Source: Isoetes taiwanensis
Lineage: Eukaryota > Streptophyta > Lycopodiopsida > Isoetales > Isoetaceae
Direction: 5' to 3'
DNA: 64,000 bases
Assembly (NCBI GenBank): GCA_021234155.1
Contig: JAJEKV010000237.1
Coordinates: 372,001-436,000 of the forward strand
The notes under the pieces are model-generated. The model saw nothing but the letters and a program-made list of their open reading frames with translations, was not told the origin of the DNA and made no database searches. How positions within the stretch are numbered: position 1 is the first letter of the stretch; each line of letters starts with the position of its first letter. Shown piece after piece: positions 32,354 through 43,128 of the stretch. Both the position numbers and the translations under genes were made by a program.

Positions 32354-33301
32354 ATTCCAATCAGCCATTGGGAGCTACTACAACATGAAATTTTTTTGCA
32401 ATAGAAGCAGAATAATAGACTGGAAAATCAAATGCTACTTATTCAGTGCAGTAGTCGTGACAACACAGCTATATGGGGCGGAGGCTTGGGGACCGGGGCT
32501 AACAGACAAGAAATGGGAAAAACAAGAAGGTATTTTCAGACAGCTGCATAAACAGGAATTCAGATTGAGAGCAAACACACCACTGACAGCCATAGTATAT
32601 GAGACAGGGCAGAAGCCTATGGAGGTGAGAGCATGGGAAAAGATCATCAGATACATCATAAGAAATAATGCAAGTGGGAAGTCAGATAAATTAGCGACCA
32701 TCGCGATCAACGAATCAGCAAAGTCACACATCATCACGAGCAGTGGGATGTAGCAATATGGACCAGAGAAATGGGAATGAATCTGAGCGAACTGATCGAT
32801 GAAGGCCAATGGAATGAGGACTGGGCAAGCAAAGCTACGCGAGCATGGCTGCAAAAACACACAGGACCTAAAACACCCTGGCTTATGGCAGTCTTCAACC
32901 CAGAGCGGATGATAGGGCAACAGATGTACCAAGATAACATGCTTGGAAAACAGAGAAGAGACATCCTAGCAAAATTTAGGATGGAGTGCCATGATTTAAG
33001 AATTGAAAAGGACAGGTGGAGGAAAATAGAGAAACATGACAGAATATGCAGAGTCTGTGACAGAAAGGAAGTGGAGGACGAAAACCACATGCTCAATGAG
33101 TGTCCAGCATACAGAGACATCAGGGACAAGTACAGAAAAGTAAGATGGGGACAACCAGTACATGCCATGATGGCAAAGACAGAAACAATGAGAGAACTGG
33201 CAGATGCAATACAAGAGATGTTGACTGACACCAGGAAGTACACGAACAAAAAGGGCTTACGATATGAGTCGCCCAAGAGGCGAATCATAGATGCCCATTA
33301 A
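32354..33301 (+). pseudogene. LINE D1 C-terminal region with zinc finger
   Basis: The block at 32354-32753 reads TTQLYGAEAWGPGLTDKKWE, the LYGAExWG signature that follows RT in this LINE group. After a stop, 32771-33301 continues and contains RICRVCDRKEVEDENHMLNE followed by CPAY, a C-x2-C-x12-H-x4-C finger. It ends at TAA 33299-33301. Confidence 0.82.
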
Positions 33302-33528
33302 ATGTACAGCTTAAAGCTGTTTGATATAGACGCATCCCTGCACGGCCTAGATGCTGAGTCAAAGTAGGGTGCCGGCATTAATAGAAAAAAGTGAGCCTTC
33401 AGAAAAGGCTACAATAAAACAGCGTGATGTGCTAGTAGCCCCCATCAGGGAGCTCGCCCATGCTACACAAGTCCAGTGGTCTCAAGGCACAAGGGACGAT
33501 AATGTATTCTATTCTATTCTATTTTTTT

Positions 33529-34619
33529 ATGGAAAATAGTATTTTCAATTAAAAAATAATTTTATGTTGAGGTGGATCTTGCATACTCGAATTCTAGACG
33601 GCTACAAAATTCCACGAATTCTAGACGGCTACAAAACCTAAAGCCAATGGCGCATGAAACAGCGGCACTCATCATTTTTCCTATTCATTTCTTTCTAGTC
33701 TGGCGCTAGTCCGATGTCCATTTCTTTCTACTCTGGCGCCCAGGCCTTGACACGCCAGTAGAGATAGATATTTTGATGTTGCATCTATTCTTATCAGTTT
33801 TTACATTCCATGAAGTTCTTGGTTGTTTTTAATGATTTTATTTTCTATGCAGCGATGCCGTTGAAGAAAGCTTGATGATTTCTCTATGTACAGGACCTCA
33901 AATCTTTCACAGATATTTCGATAGGAACTTGCGATTTCGACACTCTTACTTGCAGAAACCAGAATGGATCTGGCTTTGTCCCCCATCTTCCGCGGCCTGA
34001 TAAGATAAGCACCAATATAAATTGGGATTTCCATTTTTTATTTGTGAACTTCTGTCTTATAATCTTCTCTTATTGTGAACAGATGCCAAGATCAAGCTAC
34101 ATTTTTAGTGCCATGATGCAGCTATGGTGCTTATATTTTCTCGAGATCAAATTGACACTCCAAGTTCAGTTACCTAGCTATGGCGAGATCCCCCTCCCCC
34201 TCCCTTTTGCTCTTCGAATGCATGTAATGTCGAATGCATATCCCGCATCTTGCATGCCATGACAAAAACTTTCTGAATGAGGCGCTCCATTTGTCGAGTG
34301 CTCCGGGCAACCAGCGAACACAAGTCAGGTATGATATTCCTTACTTCTTCCTTTGAGGTTTATGGAAAAAGATTAACTGATCAGTTCTATTTCGATGTCG
34401 GGATATCGTTTACAAGAGAGTGAACTAAGCCCTCCGATTCCAGGTTCTACTTACGGCTCCAATGCAAGCGAATAGTCACAAAATGCAGGGCTACTTCAGA
34501 TAAGCCCCCCAAACCTTCTATATTTTATTCACTTGAAAGCCTTTCTTCTATCAAATCGCAGGCAGGATGAGTAGGAGCTACCTTATCATTTGCTAATAAA
34601 ATAACCAATCTAGCAGTGA
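33529..34619. other. Unassigned spacer
   Basis: A direct repeat of CGAATTCTAGACGGCTACAA occurs at about 33588 and 33616. Two CATTTCTTTCTA(G/C)TCTGGCGC units lie at about 33687 and 33719. Several plausible splice-like junctions occur near 34330-34500, but no reading frame is recognisable. Confidence 0.4.
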
Positions 34620-34835
34620 CCAATGCCAGGTGACTTCCCTGTTAATTTGCAGAATATTGGGGACCATTTTTCTGCCCATTTCATAGCTGAAGATCATGTT
34701 GTGTTGCAAGACGAGAGCTTTAATAAGTTTCAAAATATGCAGCAAGCAGAATACTATGATGACCTAAAAAATATCAACAGTTACAAGCTGACAAATGCCT
34801 TGAAGGTCAACCCTTTTTTGTCTTTTTCCAGGTAA
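34620..34835 (+). pseudogene. Possible exon, unassigned
   Basis: The frame reads PGDFPVNLQNIGDHFSAHFI, AEDHVVLQDESFNKFQNMQQ and AEYYDDLKNINSYKLTNALK before donor-like AAG/GTCAACC at about 34805. The composition looks coding. I see no homology and no clear partner exons. It might be a fragment of a gene or TE. Confidence 0.25.
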
Positions 34836-35109
34836 AGATCAAGCAGGTTTCATGAAAATTGAATATGTATATTGATGATCACGTCTTTTTTTCATCCTTT
34901 TTTAAATCTTGTTAAGACTGCTTGGATGCTTCACAAGTTGGTATTCAGCTTTGGATTCTCCTCCAGAATTTATAGGTTGGCATCAACAACCCCTTTTGAT
35001 CTTTCCTATATGAAGAGCTTGCTACAATCATGAACCTTAAGTCTATAATAAGGTGAAACTGTGTGTCGTTGGTATAATGTGGAGACTGGAACTTGATGGT
35101 GATGTAAAA
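34836..35109. other. Spacer, no gene seen
   Basis: AT-rich sequence without repeats or recognisable frames. Confidence 0.4.
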
Positions 35110-35435
35110 AAGAACCTAGAACCATATGAAGAGCAAAATTACTTGTTATCTCATATAATCAGGAGAAATTACTGTTGATCTCTCAACTATGGCTATCGTC
35201 TCATAGTTTACATATTGAGAAGGGGCGGTGGAATAATATGCCTCGAGAAGAAAGATATTGCTTGGGATGTCTAGATCTAGTGGTCGAGACAGAGCATCAT
35301 ACTTTTCTTGAGTGTGCTTCTTATGCTTATATACGTCTACAACATGATATTCAAGTGTCTACGCTTAGAGAATTGCTTAATTCAGCACATGCTTTGAGCA
35401 CCTATATCAGAGATATATGGCTAGAGCGGTCATAA
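35110..35435 (+). pseudogene. LINE C-terminal fragment with zinc finger
   Basis: The frame 35175-35435 reads LWLSSHSLHIEKGRWNNMPR, then RYCLGCLDLVVETEHHTFLE and CASYAYIRLQ. The C-x2-C ... H-x4-C spacing and the preceding IEKGRW word match the end of the LINE at 32771-33301, so this is a 3' fragment of a related LINE. Upstream RT is absent. It is probably a 5'-truncated insertion. Confidence 0.75.
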
Positions 35436-35551
35436 ATCATTGAACTGTATAGTTTGATGTGTGATTTTGATACAGACATTATTTTGAACTAATATATATT
35501 TCGTTCATTGTACATATACCATAGAGGTCTGAGGGCCTAAAATGGCTTGGT

Positions 35552-35715
<164 letters not shown>

Positions 35716-36520
35716 TATTTGTTTGCTCAATATAGCTTTTATGGTGCTCGCTGGTGTTAGTGCAGGAAAACATATCTTCAAAAATTTGGTGTATCCAACA
35801 CTTGAAAAAGTTGCAAAATGATGATTCTTGTTGTAGTTGCTTATTTGTCAGCTGGGAATTCTACTTCCACATATCACTATGTACCTCAACATTGCTATGA
35901 ACTACTGTGTTAACTTTATGAAATGAAAAACTTCTGTACTGGAAATGTAATTCTTTTGCAATGAAAACTTAACTTTTTGTTTGCAAATGAAATTTTATGA
36001 TGTGAAATTGTGAATCTAGATTTTGAATTTAAAATCTGGATAAGTTGCTTAAAATATAGGTAACCAAACTTACCGAAAAATATAATTACCAGCAATGTTT
36101 TACAACCAAATACATTTTACAACCAAATAGTATAACAGGGTATTATTTACAAATGAGGGTACTATATTACAAATAAGGAAATGGGAGATTATGGCCAAAT
36201 TAAGTTATAGCCAAATATAATAGGGTATTGTTTTACAAACAAAAAAAAGAGGAAATTATGGCAAAATGTAATAGGTTATTATCGTACAAATAAGGAAAGG
36301 GGGATTATGGCCAAATACCCCAGTTCTAAAAATCCATTTTATACTTCATTGTTCTAAAGAAAAAGGGGATTCTATAGGCATTTTTGAGGGGGTATTTTTG
36401 GGGTATTGGAGCATTTTGTTTTGTTACGTTATAGATATGCAAACCGTACACATGGCACGACCATGCAAAGGAAGGTTTTACTAAAATAAAATTCAACCCC
36501 TTTGTTTTTGTCTAGTCTAG
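35716..36520. other. AT-rich spacer upstream of the BAP-like gene
   Basis: Phrases like GTTTTACAACCAAATA, ACAAATAAGGAAA and GGGGGATTATGGCCAAAT recur loosely from 36090 to 36420 and recall 30110-30530. No coding frame is seen. Confidence 0.45.
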
Positions 36521-36525
36521 TCTAG

Positions 36526-36533
36526 TATATAAT
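36526..36533 (+). promoter_or_regulatory. TATA-like box of the BAP-like gene
   Basis: TATATAAT lies 113 bp before the ATG at 36646. It is the best TATA candidate upstream and would give a 5' untranslated leader of about 80 bp. It follows a TCTAG tandem (36511-36525). Confidence 0.4.
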
Positions 36534-36645
36534 CAAATACAGTGGCGTATCGTTAGAGCCACATGCAAGCAACACTATAAGCTTCCGACACGTAGCTGGA
36601 TTCTATGCTTGCTATTGAAGCGCCCCCTTTGCGCAAGCTTTGGCT

Positions 36646-37032
36646 ATGGCGCTCGAATGGGCAGCTCTGGCGACGGTAGCAGCGGCAGAGGCCGTCCTTC
36701 TTGTCTTTATGACCTTGCCAGGCCTTCAAGGTCTTCGCAGAGGCATAATCAGCGTTGCAAAATCCGCCCTTCGGCCCCTTCTTGCCGTTGTTCCGCTTGC
36801 CCTATTCTTGATGCTCGATATTTACATGAAATATGATGGCAGATTAAAATGCGACGAGCGTACTTGTTCTTCCGCTGATCGGGAGCGCCAGGCCAGAGCT
36901 ATTTTTAAGAGCCAGCGCAATGGCCTCCTTGTGATTGTGGCCCTTCTTTTGTACTGGCTCTTGTATAGGGTTACTTATTTGCTTGTCAATCTGGAACGCT
37001 TCTCCCAGCAGGTTAAGAGGCTTAAAGAGTGA
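36646..37032 (+). CDS. BAP29/BAP31-like small ER membrane protein
   Basis: A single uninterrupted frame of 128 codons starts at ATG 36646 (MALEWAALATVAAAEAVLLV). Three hydrophobic segments are visible: residues about 3-23, 43-61 and 91-112. They are separated by a short cytosol-like basic loop (GLRRG) and a cysteine-bearing loop (KCDERTCSS). It ends in a basic amphipathic tail (ERFSQQVKRLKE). This layout is that of the short plant members of the B-cell receptor-associated 31-like family, ER proteins linked to export and quality control of membrane proteins. Animal BAP31 has a longer coiled-coil tail, which is missing here as in the plant short form. GC is higher than in the flanks and there are no stops, so this is the best host gene in the window. 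No intron is evident, so a retrocopy is possible. Confidence 0.85.
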   Translation: MALEWAALATVAAAEAVLLVFMTLPGLQGLRRGIISVAKSALRPLLAVVPLALFLMLDIYMKYDGRLKCDERTCSSADRERQARAIFKSQRNGLLVIVALLLYWLLYRVTYLLVNLERFSQQVKRLKE

Positions 37033-37109
37033 AAGAATCATTTTCTCTGATTTCTATTCTTGTGATCCAAAGAGGTATGCGTGGTTTTTGTATTGATTTT
37101 GTGCCAGTA

Positions 37110-37115
37110 AATAAA
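37110..37115 (+). terminator. Polyadenylation signal AATAAA
   Basis: AATAAA lies 78 bp after the stop codon of the BAP-like gene, at a suitable distance for a near-upstream element. It is followed by T/G-rich DNA. Confidence 0.5.
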
Positions 37116-37599
37116 GATCTACTGTATTTGGTAAGATCTGAAGATATATAATATTTTGTGAATGCACAGAATCTCTCTTTTGTATGAAAACATGTTGTAA
37201 TATAACAAATCTGTGTTTGGACAAGTTTTATATGATTTGTGAAAGAGGCATCCTGTCTCAGCCATGAGGCTTTTGGAACTTGGGCAATCCAAATTGTTGT
37301 CAGCATGGCTTAACTGTAATGTTCAAAAAAATTAGCTTGTCACTTATCCTCGATCTCTTAAAGTAGATGTTGCTCAAATTCAAAGCTAAGAACCTTTATC
37401 CTGCAAGCCTCAACTGTCAATTCATGTCACGCATGGCTCCTCTAGGCATGCCATATATTATCCCATCTGGCTACCATTTCTATGGCAACATGTGACACCA
37501 GCCAATATTACAACATGGCAACTAGGTCGGCGATTCCGCCTCCGAAATGGAAAGCAGCATAGCAATTCTGCTCAAGCGGTCACCTGCAGGTAAGAATCA
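37116..37599. other. Spacer, no gene seen
   Basis: Ordinary AT-rich 3' flank of the BAP-like gene. The words CAACATGTGACACCAGCCAAT at about 37488 resemble the start of the 67-bp repeat unit further on. Confidence 0.45.
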
Positions 37600-37609
37600 A
37601 GCTAAACTC

Positions 37610-37780
37610 CGCAGGTAAGAATCAAGCAAAACTTCGCAAAACTCCCAGAATCAAGCAAAACTTCGCAAAACTCCCAGTTGCCATGTTGTGGCGGCCTGGA
37701 AGTGGGTCGCGGATTCCAGACCCACTCCCAGCTCCCACTGGTAGTGGGGCCCCTGGAATCCGCTTCCCACATTCCATGGA
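37610..37780. repeat. 30-bp direct repeat and hairpin
   Basis: GAATCAAGCAAAACTTCGCA followed by AAACTCCCAG occurs twice in tandem (about 37618-37678), after a related GGTAAGAATCAAGC pair. Next, GTGGGTCGCGGATTCCAG near 37704 and CTGGAATCCGCTTCCCAC near 37754 form an inverted repeat with an 18-bp stem and about three mismatches. Confidence 0.7.
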
Positions 37781-37820
37781 AGTTGGGTCTGTTATTTTTA
37801 GTGGCGTGCATTTTGGTGCC

Positions 37821-38088
37821 GACGTGTGGCATCAGCCAATAACGCGGAATGGAACTTGGGTTAACGCATTCCAACTGACTGGCTGTCGACGTGTGGCATC
37901 AGCCAATAACGCAGAATGGAACTTGGGTTAACACGTTCCAACTAACTGGCTGCCAACGTGTGGCATTGGCCAATAACGGGGGGTGGAACTTGGGTTAACG
38001 TATTCCGACTGACCGGCTGTCGACGTGTGGCATCAACCAATAACGTGGAATGGAACTTGGGTTAATGCATTCCGACTGACGGGCTGCG
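37821..38088. repeat. 67-bp tandem repeat, four copies
   Basis: The word (G/A)ACGTGTGGCAT starts at 37821, 37888, 37955 and 38022, exactly 67 bp apart. Each unit contains CCAATAACG, GGAACTTGGGTTAA and CATTCC or TATTCC. Divergence between units is low to moderate. It is not coding. Confidence 0.92.
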
Positions 38089-38586
38089 CAGGTTAGGGCT
38101 TTTTTAGGTTTTGTTTTAGGTCTATAGTCGCCGCCAGTTCTCGCCATCGCCAGTTCTTCCTAAATCGTCAGTTCTTCCTAGACCGGAGTGCTTGCCATCG
38201 CTAGTTCTTCACAGATCGACAATTCTTCACAGTGCTTGCCATCGTTGCCATAACAAAGCATTTCGAAGCTCGCTATGGGCAATTCTTCCTCTGTTTTCGA
38301 TCCAACACCCAAAATTCACCAGAAGAAATGCTTGCCATGGCCTTGTTCTTCGGCCCAATGCCTGCTCTTCGACCTAGTTTGCATGTAGTTAACTTCTGCA
38401 CGGGTAGCAGATCTCTTCAAGGGTCGAAAAATCGCAGGTTTATCGTCGGATCTGTCAAGGGACGAAAAATCTTTGTAAAATCTTGTCGGGTCTAATCTTG
38501 TAAGAATGTTGTAAGTCAGTTGGCAAATGCCCTATAAATTTGTTGGATCTGCAGAAAGAAAAAAAAGGTCCCCTACTTCTATAGTG
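38089..38586. other. Spacer with CCAGTTCTT-type words
   Basis: GGTTAGGG and repeated GCCAGTTCTTC-like words run from 38130 to 38240. A similar stretch occurs at 38750-38900, so the whole module (leader plus foldback) seems duplicated. No gene is supported. Confidence 0.5.
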
Positions 38587-38705
38587 TAGGGGAATGGAGG
38601 TTGGGGCCTCCATTCTGGTTTCCAGGTGACCCGTTCCCGGCTAACGCTGATCGCGAGACCCCACTTGAAAACCCAGAATGGAGGCTCCAACCTCCATTCC
38701 CCTAT
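38587..38705. repeat. Foldback element F, copy 1
   Basis: The left arm starts GTAGGGGAATGGAGGTTGGG and the right arm ends in its near-exact reverse complement (CCTCCATTCCCCTA). Stem length is about 43 bp and the loop about 30 bp (around CCCGTTCCCGGCTAACGCTG). The transcript would form a long hairpin. Confidence 0.88.
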
Positions 38706-39061
38706 ACGAAATGGAAATAGGGTTCGTTTATTTCGCTTGACTAGCTGTGCAAGTTAGGTTAGGGTTCTTCAAGCACTGTCGTCACCAGTTCTTCACGATT
38801 CTTCAAGCTCTATTGCCGTCAGTTTTTTACGCTGATCACAACGTTCAAGCACATGGTTCTTCATTCTTCATTCAACCACAGGGTTCTTCGTTCTTTGCAG
38901 GTAAAACTCTGTCGGATTCGAGCTAATCTGAGCTGTTCTTTGCCAGATTCTTTCTGAAACTCTGATCTTGCAGAAGATCCGGCCTCTGTTTTTGCCTAGA
39001 TCCGACTTCTGTAAGTCTGTTTCTGCCAAGATCCGACCTTAACCTCCCCTATTTTTATCTT
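38706..39061. other. Duplicated leader before foldback copy 2
   Basis: It resembles 38089-38586 (AGTTAGGTTAGGGTTCTTC, CCAGTTCTTCACGATTCTTC). No coding frame is supported. Confidence 0.5.
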
Positions 39062-39184
39062 GTAGGGGAATGGAGGTTGGTCCTCCATTCCCGGTTTTGC
39101 AGGCGACCTGTTCTGGGCTAACGCTGGTCGCGGGACCCCACTTGCAAAACCAGGAATGGAGTCCGAACCTCCATTCACCTATAT
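39062..39184. repeat. Foldback element F, copy 2
   Basis: It has the same plan and core as copy 1 (GTAGGGGAATGGAGGTTGG ... GCTAACGCTGGTCGCGGGAC ... CCAACCTCCATT-type arm). The arms are still paired but with more mismatches. The two copies are 475 bp apart in the same orientation. Confidence 0.85.
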
Positions 39185-40439
39185 AAGCTGGCATGCCATG
39201 TTGCATTATTTAAAATTATACTAGCCATATTATATATGCCTGCTAGGAATAGGATTGCTAGGATCATTGGATTGCTTGGAATAGATTTTCCATGTGCACT
39301 AGAATGTTATAGATAGAATTGTACATGTCTTGTTCGTATATGGATGACCAATCATCAATACTAAACATTGCCCGGCATTGCCGGGCTTTAGCTACAACAC
39401 ATTGTGTATCATGGATGTATAAATTCCAGACACCGCATTTGTTTAATCTAGTTTGTGGAAGAGGTGATCATTAGGTTCACTCAATACGACGTGGCAATGA
39501 GGATGAAATGTAACATTTAGAGAGGGGCGCATGTGTAAAATAAAGTTTCGATTTGAGGTTGTTCTTCTGTTTTATGTTGTTACTGTTTGTTACTTGAACT
39601 GTAGAAGGACAATGAACGTTGCTCTTTGATGAATAGAATGTAATTGTTTGAATTTGGAAGAGCAAGGAAAACAAGACAACAGAGTACATCACACATTAAC
39701 TTCCTTACTTTCATAGTGAGGTAGCACCAACGACATGGATGCTATGCTACACAAATGTAGGAGCCTTGCAACTTCTACCCGCTATAGTACATTGCGATAA
39801 CAAATGTTTTGCAGCATCTCACGAAACGGTTTTCAAACCTATCTATATCCTTATAAATTGGAAAGGATAATCAAAAGAACACGTGAATGCTTGACTTTGT
39901 AGACATTTTGAAAGAGAAAAGAAATATTATGGGAATTGAACTTAAATCCTTGCATTTGTAGATGAAGTTGCCTCTTGTTGCACTTGGATAATTAGTTATT
40001 CTTTCTTTCAGGTGTCTTATGGTTTTAACCTTACAAATGAGAGGGAGATGCAATATAGCCATGTTCTAACATGAACCTTGTAAACCATAATAATAGAAAC
40101 ATGAAGAAGGCACATGTAGGATACTCTGTCCATTTATTGACTATGTAGTCAAATGCATAAATATATAAATTACAAATGTCAATAGAACACCTCCAGCCTT
40201 CTTACAATGTACATGCACCACCATGATGGTTGTGTTCACCTTTATGCTTGGCGTAGTTGTTCATTGTGACGACACCAACAGAAGTTGCAACACCATTGTT
40301 TTTTGAAGCTAAAAGTCTACTTCTATGCCCAATTATGATAAAATGTTTAGATGAATGAGCATGTACGCATTTAAGTTGGATTGAAGAGTATGTATTACTC
40401 GACTTTATGAACTTTAGAGTAGCTTTGATTAGGGTTCTT
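39185..40439. other. AT-rich spacer
   Basis: No gene recognised. CATTGCCCGGCATTGCCGGGC at about 39367 is a short perfect palindromic pair. The remainder has only chance-length frames. Confidence 0.45.
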
Positions 40440-40832
40440 GCATTATGCGCAAAGTTGAATCATACAACACCCTAAGAACTAACATTTGCAATTGGGTCTT
40501 GAGTTGCACAACATTTTACTACATTCAATGTGGCATTAATGTTGAATGCTAAATAGCTAGTATGGCACTTGAATTATACACCACCATAAGAACTACCAGT
40601 TGGAAATTGAATGGCGCTTGAATTATACAACACCCTAAGAACTAACAATTGCAAATTGAATGCATGTGTACATTATCTGATCTTCAGTCACACAACATTT
40701 GCCTACATTCAATGTGGCATTAATGTTGAATGCTAAATAGATTCGAATGCTAAATAGATTCAATGTGGCATTAATGTTGAATGCTAAATAGATTCAATGT
40801 AGCATTAATGTTGAATGCTAAATAGCTAGTAT
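40440..40832. repeat. 33-34 bp tandem repeat and related units
   Basis: TTCAATGTGGCATTAATGTT followed by GAATGCTAAATAG occurs at about 40524, 40699, 40759 and 40794. Between these, GCACTTGAATTATACA(A/C)CACC units repeat at about 40564 and 40615. An A-run follows at 40845-40858. Confidence 0.8.
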
Positions 40833-41142
40833 GCCTGATTAAAGGAAAAAAAAAAAAAACATGCAAAATCTATTTAGGCATTTGATCAAAATAGCAGCTG
40901 CAACTCATAACATTCCATGCATCTCACTACTTGTGCAGGTGCTCGCTAGTGTCACTGGCCAAGTCATAGAAATACAATTTATCTTTGATAGTTACTCAAG
41001 GCTACTACTGATGGACTTCAGTTGTTAATAACTTCTTTCACAAACTTAAGATGATGATAATCATTAGCACAGCTAATAAATTTAAACACTTTCTCAGAAT
41101 TTTCATTGGCCTGTTGACCCTGTACTTGGGATTTCAATGTAG

Positions 41143-41500
41143 AAGAATAGAATAGAATAGAATATGATTTTATCGTCCACGGAGACCAACTGGCCTATGG
41201 GACCCAAGTACAAAGAGAGAGCAGCAGGCGTATTACTACCAGGATTAAAAAACCCCCGCCCCGAAGGGTTTTCGGGGGAAAAACCTTAATAGCAATAAGG
41301 ATGCTGACATACTACACAGTTATATACATAATCACAAGTACAGCTGAGGTTAATGTCGGACGGGGGCAACAACCGAAGTCAGCGTATCCATTACCTCCCT
41401 GAGGTAACGATCCCAACAAGCCCTCTGAGGCCGTGCTCGGTAGCTCATGTAGGGCCCGGATGGGGCACAACTAACCGAAAGCATACCGAGGCGGATATGC
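41143..41500 (-). other. 3' UTR and tail of LINE D2
   Basis: The plus-strand start GAATAGAATAGAATATGATTTT is the complement of an ATTCT tail. A strong hairpin, CCCCCGCCCCGAAGGG with CCCTTCGGGG-type pairing, lies at about 41252-41276. An almost identical stretch is at 57540-57809, so this is the conserved LINE end. Confidence 0.85.
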
Positions 41501-41503
41501 TCA

Positions 41504-42249
41504 TTACACCGGGGACAGGCCCGAGGGCGTGACTTTCATCCTCAATGGCCTACTGAAAGCGGCGATGGCGGACTGGCCCTCACTGGCGACTCGAATCCAT
41601 CTCCCCGTCTCAATGCGGAGGTGGTGTGCTGTCGAATGGAAGCAATCACCTAGCGGCTTTTTCATGGGTAGATGGGTGCGTAGTGGTGTGGGCCCTCGTG
41701 AGCATGGGATTAACCTGGCGTCGATAATTTGCCACCTTGACATGTGGCGGGGCCTGTGATCCCAAAGCTTGGCCATGAAGCAAGCATCCAAATCTTGCTT
41801 CAAGGCGTAGCGTTCCTTCGGTGTATGCACGGGTCCACATCGTGTGCCTGCACATTCCATCGCGAGAACCACTGGGCTTGCTTGTCTTTCCAGCAGGCTT
41901 TGAGTCCCTGCGGGCCCATCGCCACTGCCAAAGCAAGGTTGGGCAGCCGGGCTTCATCCATAGCCACCACCTTCTGGAAGTAAATAATGCGACGTTCCAG
42001 CGCAGCCCTCTGTAATGGAAGGAAGCATGTCTCCTAGAGCAAGATCTGATATGGGACCGTGGATTTCACTCCCAGTGCCCGGGCCAAGAAGGCCTTCTGT
42101 ACCTGCTCTAGATCGTTCCAAGTGGTGAGGGATATCACTGGCCCCCACACTTCTGCCCCATAGAGGAGGACCGGTTCAACCAAGGCCCTGAACAAGTGTG
42201 CCTGGTGACCCCTGTTGCCTCCCCTAGAGGCAACATCATTTTTCGCCAT
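41504..42249 (-). pseudogene. LINE D2 C-terminal region, downstream part
   Basis: Minus-strand frames read LFRALVEPVLLYGAEVWGPV then WNDLEQVQKAFLARALGVKS, the LYGAExWG block after RT, and further fragments to 41504 in other frames. The block is cut at 42212 by the left LTR of element C and resumes at 49865. Joining at the duplicated target keeps the frame. Confidence 0.82.
42208..42212. repeat. Target-site duplication of element C, left copy
   Basis: ACCCC at 42208-42212 is repeated at 49860-49864, flanking the two LTRs exactly. Five bases is the usual length for LTR retrotransposons. Confidence 0.9.
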
Positions 42250-43123
42250 TTTTACACGTTTTGGTGCTGAAGCAAAATATGGGCTACAATAGATTTCTCA
42301 GGACTTCTACTTCAAGAGGGTATCTTCTGAGTTGCAGGGAGAAGTTTGCAGATACGCATATGGTTGTTTTCTACATCAACAAAAAATAATGATATTAACT
42401 TCAACCTTTAAGATATTTTTTTGCATGTTATCTCAAGAAAACCCTAAACGACCTGTTTACCCTTTTTGGACGAACCCGAAGAAGCTCCAACGAACTGTTA
42501 TCATGAAGTTCTACTCCAAATCTGCCGATATCATGCACAGGTATGGATCTAACCATTTCTTGGCGGGATCCAGAAGATGTTTAAAGAGAAGAGGAACCCG
42601 ATTTTACTCTCTGCGGGTAACAGCATATGATATATGTGTGCATTCGCCGAATTCAAAACCAATAATATATTCTGATTGTGAAATTCCAGTTTTCCTTCAA
42701 GAAGACTCCAAAATGTTTTATGCTATGTTCGGTTTCCAGTAAGCTCATGACTATGGCTGATTCAAGCTGCTCTTAGGAGTATTTGTTTCCGGAATCAAGC
42801 AAGGACCTATTGTGTATTCTCCTTAAAATCTTTGTTTCTTTGAATTTCGTGTGTATTTATTTTCTGAATCAAGCAAAGACCTATTTTTGCATTCTTCTAA
42901 AAATCATTGTTCTGCTGTATTTCCTTCAAGAAAAGCAAAAGAAAAATTAATCTACTATAAGAAAAACGTTTACTATTTGATAGTAAGATTGTATCTTTTA
43001 TGTTCTAAGTTCTTAGACTTTATTTCCTTATAGTTTGGGGTTGATCTTCCCTCTAATTAGATCTGGAGGTTCTCACCATATCTTCCTTCTGAATGTTGGC
43101 CAGAGCCAGGTTTTAGGCTAACA
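42213..43123 (+). repeat. 5' LTR of element C
   Basis: This 911-bp LTR starts TGTTGCCTC, which pairs with GAGGCAACA a few bases on to form a terminal hairpin, and ends GGCTAACA. Within it, 42332-42742 is an open 136-codon frame without an initial ATG. A promoter is expected here but no TATA box stands out. Confidence 0.93.
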
Positions 43124-43128
43124 TCTGT

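Larger units (their letters stand above)
30540..33528 (+). mobile_element. LINE D1 with (ATTCT)n tail, 5'-truncated
   Basis: The element starts near the end of the endonuclease domain and runs through RT and a C-terminal zinc finger. It ends in a 3' UTR whose last part, GGGACGATAATGTATTCTATTCT, has a short ATTCT tandem tail instead of poly-A. Similar ends occur on the minus strand at 41143 and 57540. Three frame breaks (about 31630, 32353, 32755) make it inactive as read. Confidence 0.85.

Noticed and set aside
30710-33288. Long minus-strand frames antisense to LINE D1
   Set aside because: They are Phe/Ser/Leu-rich mirror frames of a Lys/Arg/Glu-rich coding strand; the plus strand has RT motifs.
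36609-36836. Frame overlapping the BAP-like gene in another phase
   Set aside because: It is Ser/Arg-rich without homology, and the other phase gives a complete membrane protein.
37821-38088. CRISPR array
   Set aside because: Units are contiguous and diverged without unique spacers, and the genome is a plant. The same holds for the palindrome array at 23313.
42034-42249. Intact small gene ending in a membrane-like segment
   Set aside because: It is the LINE D2 C-terminal block read into the LTR of element C, not an independent gene.
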